DNA from: Frankiales bacterium
GTDB lineage: Bacteria > Actinomycetota > Actinomycetes > Mycobacteriales > SCTD01
NCBI GenBank assembly: GCA_025464695.1
Contig: JAODNQ010000003.1
Location: 1 to 64,000, forward strand
DNA: 64,000 bases
Reading direction: 5' to 3'
In this document: positions 9,224-18,278 of the stretch, in pieces
Layout of the letters: the number at the start of each line of letters is the position of its first letter
How positions within the stretch are numbered: the first letter of the stretch is position 1
Program-made: the position numbers and the translations under genes
The notes under the pieces: model-generated
Database searches by the model: none
What the model saw: the letters and a program-made list of their open reading frames with translations, nothing else
What the model was told of the DNA's origin: nothing

Positions 9224-10426
9224 CTACCTCTCGCGCAGATCGGAGCCGTGCGACGGCGTGAGCACCGGGTGGCGCGGCCGTCCGTGCCGTACTTGCTCGA
9301 ACAGGGCCTCCAGGCGGGTCCGCAGCGTCTCGATCGGCAGGCCCTCGTGCTCCGTCTCGAGCAGGAGGTGGGGGATGCCCTCGGCGTCGAGCGCCTTGCG
9401 CAGCTCCGGCAGGTACAGCATGTGCGGTTCGCAGTACTTCACCAGCAGCGAGATGACCGCCTCGGCCCCGCTGGCGTGCACGGCCTGCAGCAGGTACGCG
9501 TCCCAGTCCGCGTCGGACTGCGCCCGGGTCGGGCACGGCAGGTTCACGTTGCGGTCGAGGTACTGGGCGACGAGCGCATCGATCGGCGGACCGAGCTCAT
9601 CTGCGTCGGTGGAGACGTACCGGGCCCCGGTGAACAGGTCGTCGTCCACGACGAGGCCCCCGCTGGACTCGACCAGTGCCAGCAGCTCCGGCTTGGGGGC
9701 GTGGCAGAAGTGGCCCGACAGGTGCACCCGGACGCGGTCGTCCCGCGGCTGCTGGGCGACCTCGTCCACCAGCTGCTGGAGCAGCGCGTTGTGCTCCTCG
9801 CGCTCCATGACCATGCTCGACTTCACGATCGTCTGCAGCTGCCCCGCCGTGAGGTAGGCGTTCCCGCTGCGGCGGTCCGCGTAGAGGGCTCGGATGAGCC
9901 GGCGACCCCTGTTGAACGTCTGGATGCTGGCGCGCAGCGCGTCCTCCGTGATCTCCTCCCCCGCGAAGGCGGACAGCTCGTGCTGGAAGTCCAGCATCGT
10001 GGTGCGGGCGTCGTCCCGGGTCCAGGGGTCGTTCATGGACGAGATGAGCTGGCCGAAGAAGAAGCGGCGCCCGGTCGTGAACTCGCGGATGACGTCTGCC
10101 GCACCGATGAGCTGGATGCAGTGGTCGGCCATGAAGAAGCCGTCGTAGACGTCGAGCCGGCCGTTCGCCACCTGGTCCGTGAGGCTGCGCGAGTACCCGC
10201 AGTTGAACTCGCTGATCAGGTTGTTCCCGAGCGTGATGGCCTTGCGGTCCGCCTGCACGATGACGGGCAGCAGCCCGGCCGCGTGCGCGATCTCGGAGGG
10301 GAAGTTCATCGGGAAGGCACCGATCACCCGGCGACCGGTTCTCCCCTTCCAGCGCTCCACGTAGTCGGTCGGGTCCTCGGCCGCCTGGGCCATGGCCTCG
10401 AGCGGCGTCGCCGTCCTGCTCTGCAT
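9224..10426 (-). CDS. 2-hydroxyacyl-CoA dehydratase family subunit (BcrC/HgdB-like)
   Basis: A 400-residue second subunit of the same family, with candidate cluster cysteines in NCGYSRSL, DHCIQL and KYCEPH. It is the first gene of the operon. The ATG at 10426 has AAGGAG at a good distance; a GTG one codon earlier is also possible. Together with the 441-residue subunit and a single activator it gives the minimal three-gene set of a dehydratase/reductase. Class I benzoyl-CoA reductases use two different activator-type subunits, so one activator slightly favours the dehydratase arrangement. Confidence 0.85.
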   Translation of the reverse strand: MQSRTATPLEAMAQAAEDPTDYVERWKGRTGRRVIGAFPMNFPSEIAHAAGLLPVIVQADRKAITLGNNLISEFNCGYSRSLTDQVANGRLDVYDGFFMADHCIQLIGAADVIREFTTGRRFFFGQLISSMNDPWTRDDARTTMLDFQHELSAFAGEEITEDALRASIQTFNRGRRLIRALYADRRSGNAYLTAGQLQTIVKSSMVMEREEHNALLQQLVDEVAQQPRDDRVRVHLSGHFCHAPKPELLALVESSGGLVVDDDLFTGARYVSTDADELGPPIDALVAQYLDRNVNLPCPTRAQSDADWDAYLLQAVHASGAEAVISLLVKYCEPHMLYLPELRKALDAEGIPHLLLETEHEGLPIETLRTRLEALFEQVRHGRPRHPVLTPSHGSDLRER

Positions 10427-10514
10427 CACCGCGTCTCCTTCCTCTGCCGCCCCGGCCCCGTAGTACTTGGGAACGGGTGCACGACCTCGAGCTCCGACTG
10501 CGCCGGCTGGCCGT

Positions 10515-10525
10515 CGGTCTGACCA
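10515..10525. promoter_or_regulatory. GntR/FCD-type operator, copy A
   Basis: The palindrome GGTCTGACC (10516-10524) sits about 90 bases upstream of the first dehydratase gene, in the only gap between it and the preceding gene. The same 9-mer occurs upstream of the transporter operon and at the start of the SDR near 28.1 kb. The shape matches sites of FadR-type GntR proteins such as the one encoded in this operon, so autoregulation is likely. Confidence 0.65.
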
Positions 10526-10544
10526 TAAGACACTACGACTGCCT

Positions 10545-11888
10545 TCACAAGGAACCGGCTGGTCCGACAGCAGAGGTCGGCCACTCCGACAGCCCGCGGA
10601 GCAGCGCCTCCCGGTGCTGCGGCGCCGCGACCGCGATGAGGCGCTCCGCCCGCTGCAGGGTGGTGCAGCCGGCCAGGGAGGCGATGCCGTGCTCCGTGAC
10701 GACCGCGTCGATGTCGGCGCGTGCTGTGGTCACGACGCCGTCACGGAGGGCGGTGACGATGGTGGAGTCGCCGTTGACCTCGGACCGGAGCGCGATCACG
10801 GAGCGCGCACCGGTCAGGGCGGCAGCACGGCTGAAGTCGACCTGTCCTCCCAGGGCGCCCAGGTGGACCCCGCGCGACAGCTCCGCCCCCACCTGCGCGA
10901 GCAGGTCGACCTCGATGGCGGAGTTGATGGAGACCAGCCCCTGCAGCTGCGACAGCACCGCGGGCGAGTGCGTGTAGCTGGCCGCCCGGAACTCGACAGG
11001 CAGGTGGACGAGCCGGTCGTAACCGGCAGCGGTCCCCAGCGCCGCACCGGTCACGACGAGGCCGCGGTCGATCTCCTTGCGCGCGCCGGTCACCACGCCC
11101 TGCTCGACCAGGGCCAGGACGCCGTCCGTGATCATCCCGGTGTGCACCCCGAGGTCGCGGTGGGACGACAGCGCCTCGAGGACGGCGTCGGGCAGCGTGC
11201 CGACCCCCATCTGGATCGTGTTGCCGTCCTCCACCAGCGAAGCGACGTGCGCGGCGATGCGGCGGTCCACCTCGTCAGGCGCCCTCGCCACCAGCTCCCG
11301 CAGCGGCCGGTCGGTCTCCACCACCGCAGCGAAGCGGTCCATCCGCAGGCGGACGGCACCCAGCGTCGCGGGCATCCGGTGGTTGACCTCCGCCACGAGA
11401 GACCTGGTGTGCAGGACCGCGTCAGCGACGTAGTCGACACCCACGCCCAGGCTGACCAGTCCGTCGGGCCCCGGGGGCGACACCTGCACGAGACCGAGGT
11501 CGGTCGGGAGCTGCCCTCGCGCGAACATCCTGGGGATGGACGAGTAGTGGCACGGGACGACGTCGAGCAGGCCCTGCCTGCTCAGCTCCCGCAGCTGCCC
11601 CAGCCCGCCGTAGGACAGGACGCGGAGGTCGCTCGGGAGGCCACCGGCCAGGCGTTCGTTCCAGGTGAGACCGCAGAAGGCACGCAGCGGCCCGAGGCGG
11701 TCCGCCTGGTCGAGGAAGGCGTTGACGAGCGGCTCGGGCTCCGCGCCGGCCTGGCCCCACCACAGCCCTCCGCCCGGCGGCAACAGCCGTGCGAAGTCGA
11801 CCTGATCGGCGGCGCTCGTCTCCTGCTTCCACCTGGCCGGAGCGCTAATCGGTCCGCTGGAGCAGCGTCGCGGTTCCCAGCCCTCCAC
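10545..11888 (-). CDS. Acetyl-CoA hydrolase/4-hydroxybutyrate CoA-transferase family protein
   Basis: About 430-447 residues of the class I CoA-transferase/acetyl-CoA hydrolase family. The N-terminal region contains WWGQAGAEPEPLV. The C-terminal half has EVNHRMP with a candidate catalytic Glu, MGVGTLPDAVL and LGGQVDFSRAA. It would move CoA between acids or hydrolyse an acyl-CoA at the end of the pathway. The start is uncertain: the given GTG at 11888 overlaps the thiolase gene, and no ATG lies near the expected N-terminus, where a TTG just upstream of PPGGGL is another option. It is the last gene of the long - strand operon. Confidence 0.82.
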   Translation of the reverse strand: MEGWEPRRCSSGPISAPARWKQETSAADQVDFARLLPPGGGLWWGQAGAEPEPLVNAFLDQADRLGPLRAFCGLTWNERLAGGLPSDLRVLSYGGLGQLRELSRQGLLDVVPCHYSSIPRMFARGQLPTDLGLVQVSPPGPDGLVSLGVGVDYVADAVLHTRSLVAEVNHRMPATLGAVRLRMDRFAAVVETDRPLRELVARAPDEVDRRIAAHVASLVEDGNTIQMGVGTLPDAVLEALSSHRDLGVHTGMITDGVLALVEQGVVTGARKEIDRGLVVTGAALGTAAGYDRLVHLPVEFRAASYTHSPAVLSQLQGLVSINSAIEVDLLAQVGAELSRGVHLGALGGQVDFSRAAALTGARSVIALRSEVNGDSTIVTALRDGVVTTARADIDAVVTEHGIASLAGCTTLQRAERLIAVAAPQHREALLRGLSEWPTSAVGPAGSL

Positions 11889-13038
11889 CGCAGCACATGG
11901 TGACGAGACCGAGCTCGACGTCTCGGCGCTCCATCTCCGCCAGCAGCGTCGCCACGAGGCGGGAGCCCGTCGCGCCCACCGGGTGACCGAGCGCGAGCGC
12001 ACCACCGTTGACGTTGACCCGGTCCATGTCCGGCTTGAGCTCGTGCTCCCAGGCGAGCACGACGGACGAGAACGCCTCGTTGATCTCGACGAGGTCGATG
12101 TCGCCGATGACCATCCGGTTGCGTTCCAGCAGCTTCTGCGTGGCCGGGATCGGGCCGGTCAGCATGATCGACGGGTCGACGGCGACCGTCGTCTGGTCCA
12201 GGACGCGGGCGCGCCGGGTGAGCCCGAAGCGGTCCACCGCGGCGTCCGAGGCGAGCACCACCCCCGCGGCCCCGTCGGTCATCGGCGCGGAGGAGCCCGC
12301 GGTGACCTGCCCCGCTCTCGGCCCGTCGAGCGGCCGGAAGACGGGCTTGAGACGCGCGAGGGACGCCAGGGTGGTGTCGGCGCGGATGCCCTGGTCGCTG
12401 CTCCGACGCGTGCCGTCGAGGTCCATCGGCACCATCTCTCGCGCGAAGCGGCCTGCGTCCACGGCCTCGGACGCCAGGCGGTGCGAGCGCACGGCGAGCT
12501 CGTCCATCGCCTCCCGGCTGATGTCCCACCTGTCGGCGATCCGCTCGGCCGCCTCGCCCATGGACGGGAAGTCCCACTGCTCCAGCAGCTCGGCCGGCCA
12601 CGCGGGGCCATACAGCTGCTCGATCTCGGCCACCGCCCGCATCGGGACGTGGCCCATGTGCTCGACCCCTCCCGCGATGACGACGTCGTGCGTGCCGGAG
12701 GCGACGAACGCCGCCGCGATCGAGACAGCGGTCTGGGCGGAGCCGCAGCGGCGGTCGACCTGCATGGCCGGGACCGTGGCGGCGTAGCCGGCGGTCAGCC
12801 AGGCGTTGCGCCCGACGTTGCGCGACTGCTCCCCGAACGGCGCAGTGTTGCCGATCACGAGGTCCTCCACGTCGGTGTCCGCCAGGCCGGTGCCGGCCAG
12901 CAGCGCCGTGTAGACGGCGGCGAGGATCGCGTTGGGGTGGACGTCGCGGTACCAGCCCCTCTCGGCGTGCCCCTTTCCCATGGGGGTGCGGAGCGCCTCG
13001 ACGATCCAGGCCTGGTTGCCTGTGCCCGCGAAGACCAT
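11845..13038 (-). CDS. Thiolase (acetyl-CoA C-acyltransferase)
   Basis: A 397-residue degradative-type thiolase. The acyl-accepting nucleophile is C98 in DRRCGSAQTA, the His-containing motif is ALGHPVGATGSR, and the second catalytic cysteine is in TMCCGGGLGTA. It cleaves a 3-ketoacyl-CoA to shorten the chain by acetyl-CoA or a related unit. The start overlaps the SDR stop by one base (TGATG), so the two are coupled. Length and motifs are fully conserved. In this operon it probably completes beta-oxidation after ring opening. Confidence 0.93.
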   Translation of the reverse strand: MVFAGTGNQAWIVEALRTPMGKGHAERGWYRDVHPNAILAAVYTALLAGTGLADTDVEDLVIGNTAPFGEQSRNVGRNAWLTAGYAATVPAMQVDRRCGSAQTAVSIAAAFVASGTHDVVIAGGVEHMGHVPMRAVAEIEQLYGPAWPAELLEQWDFPSMGEAAERIADRWDISREAMDELAVRSHRLASEAVDAGRFAREMVPMDLDGTRRSSDQGIRADTTLASLARLKPVFRPLDGPRAGQVTAGSSAPMTDGAAGVVLASDAAVDRFGLTRRARVLDQTTVAVDPSIMLTGPIPATQKLLERNRMVIGDIDLVEINEAFSSVVLAWEHELKPDMDRVNVNGGALALGHPVGATGSRLVATLLAEMERRDVELGLVTMCCGGGLGTATLLQRTD

Positions 13039-13787
13039 CAGATGACCGTCCCTCCGTCGACGGGCAGGACCTGCCCGGTGATGTACGAGGCCGCGCCCGA
13101 CGCGAAGAACACGAAGGTGGCGGCGATCTCCTCGGGCTCGGCCCACCGTCCGAGCGGGATGCGCGCCAGAGTGAGCTCGGCCAGCTTCTCGTTGCTCCTG
13201 ATGCCGGACGTCATCTTCGTGGCGGCGAGAGGGGCCACGGCGTTCACGGTGATGCGCTGCCGGGCCAGCTCCTTCGCCAGGGACTTCGTGAGCCCGATGA
13301 TCCCGGCCTTCGCCGCGCCGTAGTTCGCCTGCCCGATGGTGCCGACGAGCCCGGCCGCGGACGTCACGTTGATGATCCGGCCGGTGCCGTCGTGCGGCAG
13401 GTAGGGCAGCAGCGCCTGCGTCACCGTGAAGGTGCCACCGAGGTGGACGCTGAGGACGAAGGTGAACTGCTCCGGCGTCATCTTGGCGAACATGGCGGGC
13501 GCGATCGCCCCCGCGTTGTTGACCAGGACGTGCACCGTCCCACCGCCCAGGTCGGCCGCCTGCCGCGCGACGCCCGCTGCCTGCTCGACGTCGCGCACGT
13601 CGAGAGCGGCTGCGGCCGCCTTGCCTCCCGCCGCGAGGATCTCCTCGGCGACGGTCTTGGCCGCCGTCTCGTCGAGGTCCGTCACGAGGACGGTCGCGCC
13701 CGCGGTGGCGTAGGCACGGGCCACCGCGGCCCCGATCCCGCTGCCCGCGCCCGTCACGACCGCCGTCCTGCCCTGGAGTCCGAACAT
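13038..13787 (-). CDS. Short-chain dehydrogenase/reductase (3-hydroxyacyl-CoA dehydrogenase type)
   Basis: A 249-residue classical SDR with the cofactor motif TGAGSGIG at the N-terminus, NNAG, a catalytic serine in NVTSAAG and the active-site pair NYGAAKAG (YxxxK). An acidic residue after the second strand (TDLDET) suggests NAD rather than NADP. It probably oxidises the 3-hydroxyacyl-CoA that feeds the adjacent thiolase, to which it is coupled by TGATG. Its upstream neighbour, an acyl-CoA dehydrogenase, also overlaps it by one base. Confidence 0.9.
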   Translation of the reverse strand: MFGLQGRTAVVTGAGSGIGAAVARAYATAGATVLVTDLDETAAKTVAEEILAAGGKAAAAALDVRDVEQAAGVARQAADLGGGTVHVLVNNAGAIAPAMFAKMTPEQFTFVLSVHLGGTFTVTQALLPYLPHDGTGRIINVTSAAGLVGTIGQANYGAAKAGIIGLTKSLAKELARQRITVNAVAPLAATKMTSGIRSNEKLAELTLARIPLGRWAEPEEIAATFVFFASGAASYITGQVLPVDGGTVI

Positions 13788-14953
13788 CAGTAGCTCCTCG
13801 GGAGGCCGAGCACGTGTTCGCCCAGGTAGTTGAGGACCATCTCCTGGCTCAACGGGGCGATCTTGGTCAGGCGAGCCTCGCGGAAGTACCGGGCCACGTG
13901 GTACTCCTCGGCGTAGCCCATGCCGCCGTGCGTCTGGAGCGCCCGGTCCGCGGCCTGGAAGCCGGCCTCGGCGCACAGGTACTTGGCCATGTTGGCCTCC
14001 GGCGCGCACGCTCTGCCCTGGTCGTAGAGCCAGGTCGCCTTGCGCAGGACGAGCTCGGCCGCGTCCAGGTGGGCGAGTGAGTCGGCGAGCGGGAACTGGA
14101 TGCCCTGGTTCTGCCCGATGGGCCGACCGAAGACCTCGCGCTCGTTGGCGTACTTGACGGCGCGTCGCAACGCGACACGGCCGATGCCGAGCGCCTCGGC
14201 GGCGACCAGGCAGCGCTCGGGGTTGAGCCCGTCGAGTATGTAGCGGAAGCCCTCACCCTCCTCCCCGATGCGGTGCGCTTCGGGGATGCGCAGGTCGTCG
14301 ATGAACAGCTCGTTCGACGTGACCGCGTTGCGGCCCATCTTGCTGATCGGGCGGATGTCGACGTGCGCGCGGTCGAGGTCGGTGAAGAACAGGGTCATGC
14401 CGTCGGTCTTGCGCTTGGAGTCCGCGAACTTCGCAGTCCGGGTCAGGAGCAGGATCTTCTCCGACTCCTTGGCCTTCGAGATCCACACCTTGCGCCCGTT
14501 GACGACGTAGTCGCTGCCGTCGCGCCGGGCGAACGTGGTGATCTTGGTCGTGTCGAGGCCGGCCCCCGGCTCCGTGACGCCGAAGCAGACGTGCAGGTCG
14601 CCGCTGGCGATGCGCGGCAGGTTCTCCTGCTTCATCTCCTGCGAGCCGTGCACGATCACGGGGTGCATCCCGAAGATCGACAGGTGCATCGAGCTCGCGC
14701 CGTTCATGCCGGCACCCGAAGCGGCGACCTCCTCGAGGAGCAGCGAGGCCTCGGTGATGCCGAACCCACCGCCGCCGAACTCCTCCGGCGTCGTGATGCC
14801 GAGCCAACCGCCGTCGGCGAACGCCTGGTAGAACTCGATCGGGAACTCGTGCGCGGCGTCCTTCTCCATCCAGTACTGGTCGTCGAACTTGGCGGCCAGG
14901 TCTGCGACGGACGTGCGGATCAGCTGCTGGTCCTGAGTCAGTTCAAAGTCCAC
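13787..14953 (-). CDS. Acyl-CoA dehydrogenase
   Basis: A 388-residue FAD enzyme with the standard three-domain layout. FGVTEPGAG and WISKAKESE are flavin/substrate-binding segments, and the C-terminal THGGMGYAEEYHVARYFRE carries the candidate catalytic-base region. The GTG start has AAGGAGG six bases upstream. It would introduce an alpha-beta double bond into the acyl-CoA formed by the ligase gene located just upstream. In a cyclohexanecarboxylate-type pathway this step gives the cyclohex-1-ene-carboxyl-CoA; the actual substrate is inferred from context only. Confidence 0.92.
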   Translation of the reverse strand: MDFELTQDQQLIRTSVADLAAKFDDQYWMEKDAAHEFPIEFYQAFADGGWLGITTPEEFGGGGFGITEASLLLEEVAASGAGMNGASSMHLSIFGMHPVIVHGSQEMKQENLPRIASGDLHVCFGVTEPGAGLDTTKITTFARRDGSDYVVNGRKVWISKAKESEKILLLTRTAKFADSKRKTDGMTLFFTDLDRAHVDIRPISKMGRNAVTSNELFIDDLRIPEAHRIGEEGEGFRYILDGLNPERCLVAAEALGIGRVALRRAVKYANEREVFGRPIGQNQGIQFPLADSLAHLDAAELVLRKATWLYDQGRACAPEANMAKYLCAEAGFQAADRALQTHGGMGYAEEYHVARYFREARLTKIAPLSQEMVLNYLGEHVLGLPRSY

Positions 14954-15058
14954 CGTCGACCTCCTTCTCGGTCAGGGGCGATCTCGGATCGAGCACGGGG
15001 ACGCGGTGGCCGGCGCCTTCGGCTGGTGCGGTCCTGGTGCCGACGCCCGGCGAGCCGC

Positions 15059-16708
15059 TCACGCGTCGACACCCAGGGCCGGGGGTACGAGGGCGCCTTC
15101 CTGGATGGCGTCCCGCAGGGCGAACTTCTGGATCTTGCCGGCAGCGGTCGTGGGGAAGCTCTCCACGAAGAACCAGCAGGACGGCGCCTTGAAGCGGGCC
15201 ACCCGGCTCCGGCAGTACTCCTGGAGCTCCGCGGAGGTGACGGACGAGCCGGGCACGAGCCGGACGACGGCCGCGACCGCCTCGCCGAAGACGTCGTCGG
15301 GCACACCGAGCACGACCACCTCGGCGACCTTCGGGTGCTCGAACAGGACGTCCTCGACCTCGCGCGGCGAGATGTTCTCGCCGCCCCGGATGATGAGGTC
15401 CTTGAGGCGACCGGTGATCCGGATGTAGCCGCGCCCGTCCATGGCCCCGAGGTCCCCGGTGTGGAGCCAGCCCTCGTCGTCGAGCGTGGCCCGCGTCTGC
15501 ACAGGATCGCCGAGGTAGCCGAGCATCATCTGGTGGCCGCGGCCGCAGATCTCGCCCTCGGCGCCCAGCGGGAGCACTGAACCGTCAACGACGTCGGCGA
15601 TCTTGACCTCGACCTGGCGCACGGGCCGCCCGATCGTCTCCGCCTGGTCCTCGGGGGTGTCGTCGACCGTGGTCGTGGTCATCACCCCGGAGACCTCGGT
15701 CTGCCCGTAGATGTTGGTGAAGGTGCAGCCGAAGGCCTGCTTGGTGCGGCGGATCAGCTCGGCCGGCACCGGCGCCGCACCCGAGACCAGCGTGTGCACG
15801 CTGCTGAGGTCACGACGGGAGAAGTCCGGATGGTCGAGCAGGCGGATGAGCATCGTGGGCACGAACAGGCCCATGTCCGCCCGGGTGCTCTCGATGAGCT
15901 CGAGGACCAGCGCCGGGTCGAACTCCGGGGCCACCACGTGCGTCCCCCTGCGGGCGATGATGCCCAGGGCCGTCGTCACGCAGCCGCCCACGTGGAACAA
16001 CGGCATCGCGTTGAGCCACACGTCGCCCTCGCGCATGCCGCACTGCGTCAGCACCAGGTTCGGGGTGTTGCAGATGCCGCGGTGGTGCAGCAGCACCCCC
16101 TTGGGGAAGCCGGTGGTGCCGCCCGTGTACTGGATCTGGGCCGCCGACGCCGCGTCCACCTCCGGCAGGGGTGTGCCCGGCGACGCCTCCCGCAGCAGGT
16201 CGTCCCATCGGCTGAGACGCAGCACGGCGCGCACGGCCGGGAGGTCGGACGCGAGCCTGGTCATGGTGGCAAGGAGGTCGTGGCCGCGGTACTCGTCCGC
16301 GACGACGACGCCCGCGGCTCCGGACCGACGCAGCACGTGCTCGAGCTCGCGCTCCTGGTAGGCCGGGTTCGCGGTCGCGAGCACGAGGCCCGCGATGCCC
16401 GCGCCCATCTGCAGGACCAGCCACTCCGCGGAGTTGGGCGCGACGACGAGGAGGACCTCGCCCGGGCTGAAGCGGGCCAGCAGCGCACGGGCCGCCGCCT
16501 GGGACTGCTCCAGCAGCTCGGCGTACGTCCACTGGCGCCGGGCTCCCACCTCCCGGACACCGTCGACCAGGGCGACCCGGTCGGGCGCCTCGGCGGCGGC
16601 ACGCGCGAGCAGGCGTCCCACCGTCAGGTCCGCCTCGATGTCGTACGACCGGTCGGCGGGCCAGTACGCCGTCGTCAACGGGAGCGTGCGGCTCGTCGTC
16701 GTCGTCAT
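15059..16708 (-). CDS. Acyl-CoA ligase (AMP-forming; cyclohexanecarboxylate/fatty acid type)
   Basis: A 549-residue ANL-superfamily enzyme. The P-loop motif YTGGTTGFPKGV lies near residue 190, followed by the adenylate motif YGQTE, GWLHTGD, the hinge region GRLKDLIIRGGENISP and the C-terminal catalytic Lys in TAAGKIQKFALR. It activates a carboxylic acid to its CoA thioester. Its place between the BadH-like dehydrogenase and an acyl-CoA dehydrogenase makes it the entry enzyme of the pathway, similar in role to the cyclohexanecarboxylate-CoA ligase of Rhodopseudomonas. The chain or ring specificity is not visible. Confidence 0.92.
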   Translation of the reverse strand: MTTTTSRTLPLTTAYWPADRSYDIEADLTVGRLLARAAAEAPDRVALVDGVREVGARRQWTYAELLEQSQAAARALLARFSPGEVLLVVAPNSAEWLVLQMGAGIAGLVLATANPAYQERELEHVLRRSGAAGVVVADEYRGHDLLATMTRLASDLPAVRAVLRLSRWDDLLREASPGTPLPEVDAASAAQIQYTGGTTGFPKGVLLHHRGICNTPNLVLTQCGMREGDVWLNAMPLFHVGGCVTTALGIIARRGTHVVAPEFDPALVLELIESTRADMGLFVPTMLIRLLDHPDFSRRDLSSVHTLVSGAAPVPAELIRRTKQAFGCTFTNIYGQTEVSGVMTTTTVDDTPEDQAETIGRPVRQVEVKIADVVDGSVLPLGAEGEICGRGHQMMLGYLGDPVQTRATLDDEGWLHTGDLGAMDGRGYIRITGRLKDLIIRGGENISPREVEDVLFEHPKVAEVVVLGVPDDVFGEAVAAVVRLVPGSSVTSAELQEYCRSRVARFKAPSCWFFVESFPTTAAGKIQKFALRDAIQEGALVPPALGVDA

Positions 16709-16743
16709 GTCCTCGTCCTCCTGCGCTCGGTACTGACGACGGC

Positions 16744-17502
16744 CTAGGCCATCGTCAGCCCTCCGCTGACGGACAGCGTCTGGCCGGTGATGAAGGCGGC
16801 GGCGTCGCTGGCGAAGAAGCTCACGGCCGCGGCGACGTCGGACGGCTCCCCGAGACGACGCATCGGGACGGCGCGGACCATCGACTGCATGACGGCCTCC
16901 GCGCTGTCCTGCTTCTCCAGCGCACTGGCCATCGCCGGCGTGCGGGTCGGCCCGGGACAGACGGTGTTCGCGGTGATCCCTGCGCGGGCGGCCTCGCGGG
17001 CGACCGTCTTGGTGAAGGCGATGATGCCGCCCTTGGCGCCGGAGTAGACGGCCTCCATCGACGAGCCGACGCGACCGGCGTCCGAACCGATGTTGATGAT
17101 CCGTCCCGCCTTGCGCTCGGTCATCCCGGGCAGCACCTGCCGCACGAAGCGCAGCGCGGACTTGAAGTTCACATCGATGATCCGGTCCCAGAACTCCTCG
17201 TCGGTGTCGACGAACAACAGGTGCTCGTCGAACCCGGCGTTGTTGACCAGGACGTGGATCGTCCCGAGCGCCGCGATCTCCTGCACCGCCTCCGCGACGC
17301 GCGCGCTGTCAGTGACGTCGACGTGGAAGGCCGAGGCCGACAGCCCTCGGTCCACGAGCTCCTTGACGAGCTGTGTGGCGGTCTCCGCGTCTCGGTCGAC
17401 GACGGCGACGTGGAAGCCGTCCTCGGCCAGGCCTTCGGAGATCCCGCGGCCGATGCCCTGGCCGCCGCCCGTGACGATCGCGACCCTCTGGTGAACGCTC
17501 AT
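16744..17502 (-). CDS. SDR resembling 2-hydroxycyclohexanecarboxyl-CoA dehydrogenase (BadH)
   Basis: A 252-residue classical SDR: TGGGQGIG (11-18), NNAG (87-90), S140 and the pair Y153/K157. From memory of BadH of Rhodopseudomonas palustris, several stretches agree closely: SDAGRVGSS, CPGPTRTP and the C-terminal ITGQTLSVSGGLTM. BadH oxidises 2-hydroxycyclohexanecarboxyl-CoA to the 2-keto compound, the substrate of BadI. A BadI/MenB-like gene lies further upstream in the same operon, which strengthens the reading. The start has AGGAGG seven bases upstream. A generic 3-hydroxyacyl-CoA dehydrogenase remains possible. Confidence 0.82.
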   Translation of the reverse strand: MSVHQRVAIVTGGGQGIGRGISEGLAEDGFHVAVVDRDAETATQLVKELVDRGLSASAFHVDVTDSARVAEAVQEIAALGTIHVLVNNAGFDEHLLFVDTDEEFWDRIIDVNFKSALRFVRQVLPGMTERKAGRIINIGSDAGRVGSSMEAVYSGAKGGIIAFTKTVAREAARAGITANTVCPGPTRTPAMASALEKQDSAEAVMQSMVRAVPMRRLGEPSDVAAAVSFFASDAAAFITGQTLSVSGGLTMA

Positions 17503-17525
17503 GTCGTGCCTCCTGTTGCTGGTTG

Positions 17526-18278
17526 TCAGGCCGTGTCGGTCTTGGTCGCGCCGCCGTCGACGGCGAGGGTCTCGCCGGTGATCCAGGCCGCGTCGTCGGA
17601 GAGCAGGAAGCACACCGCGGGGGCGACGTCCTGGGGCGTGCCGAGCCGTCGCATCGGGTAGCGGGAGAGGAGCTCGTCCTCGTGCCCGCTCGTCCTCGCC
17701 TGCGAGAACTGCGTCTTGATGATCGCCGGGGCCACCGCGTTGACGCGGACGCGCGGGGCGAGCTCGTAGGACAGCTGCCGCGTCATGTGCTCGACGGCCG
17801 CCTTGGTCATGGCGTAGACGCCCAGGTTCGCGGCGGTGTGCTGGGCGGCCACCGAGGTCACGTTCACCACGGCGCTGCCCTGAGGCATGCCGCTGCGGCA
17901 GGCGCTCTGGATCATCGCGAGGGTGCCGCCGACGTTGATCTCGAACGTCTTGAGGACGACGGAGGTGGACGCGTCGACGAGCGGTCCGAAGAACGGGCTC
18001 GCGCCGACGTTGTTCACCAGGTACCCGGGCGGGCCGAAGCGGTCGCAGACTGCCGCCAGCACGCGGTCCGCACCCTCGCCGTCGCGCACGTCCGCCTGGA
18101 CCGTCAGCAGCCGGTCGCTGGCCAGGGCGCGCTCGGCCTCCGCAAGGGAGTCCGGCTTGCGGGCCGTGACGGCGACGTTCGCTCCGCGGGCGAGGAGCTC
18201 GCGGGCGATCTCGAAGCCGATCCCCCGGGTGCCGCCGGTGACGATGGCGGTGCGCCCGTCGAACTGCCCGGCCGTCAC
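17526..18278 (-). CDS. Short-chain dehydrogenase/reductase
   Basis: A 250-residue SDR with TGGTRGIG, NNVG in place of NNAG, serine in NVTSVAA and the pair VYAMTKAA (YxxxK). An Arg after the second strand (TARKPD) hints at NADP. The GTG at 18278 overlaps the stop of the phosphotransferase gene as GTGA, which decides the start; a GTG six codons earlier is less likely. It is the second of three intact SDRs in this operon, so the substrate probably passes through more than one alcohol/ketone step. I cannot assign the specific reaction. Confidence 0.87.
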   Translation of the reverse strand: MTAGQFDGRTAIVTGGTRGIGFEIARELLARGANVAVTARKPDSLAEAERALASDRLLTVQADVRDGEGADRVLAAVCDRFGPPGYLVNNVGASPFFGPLVDASTSVVLKTFEINVGGTLAMIQSACRSGMPQGSAVVNVTSVAAQHTAANLGVYAMTKAAVEHMTRQLSYELAPRVRVNAVAPAIIKTQFSQARTSGHEDELLSRYPMRRLGTPQDVAPAVCFLLSDDAAWITGETLAVDGGATKTDTA

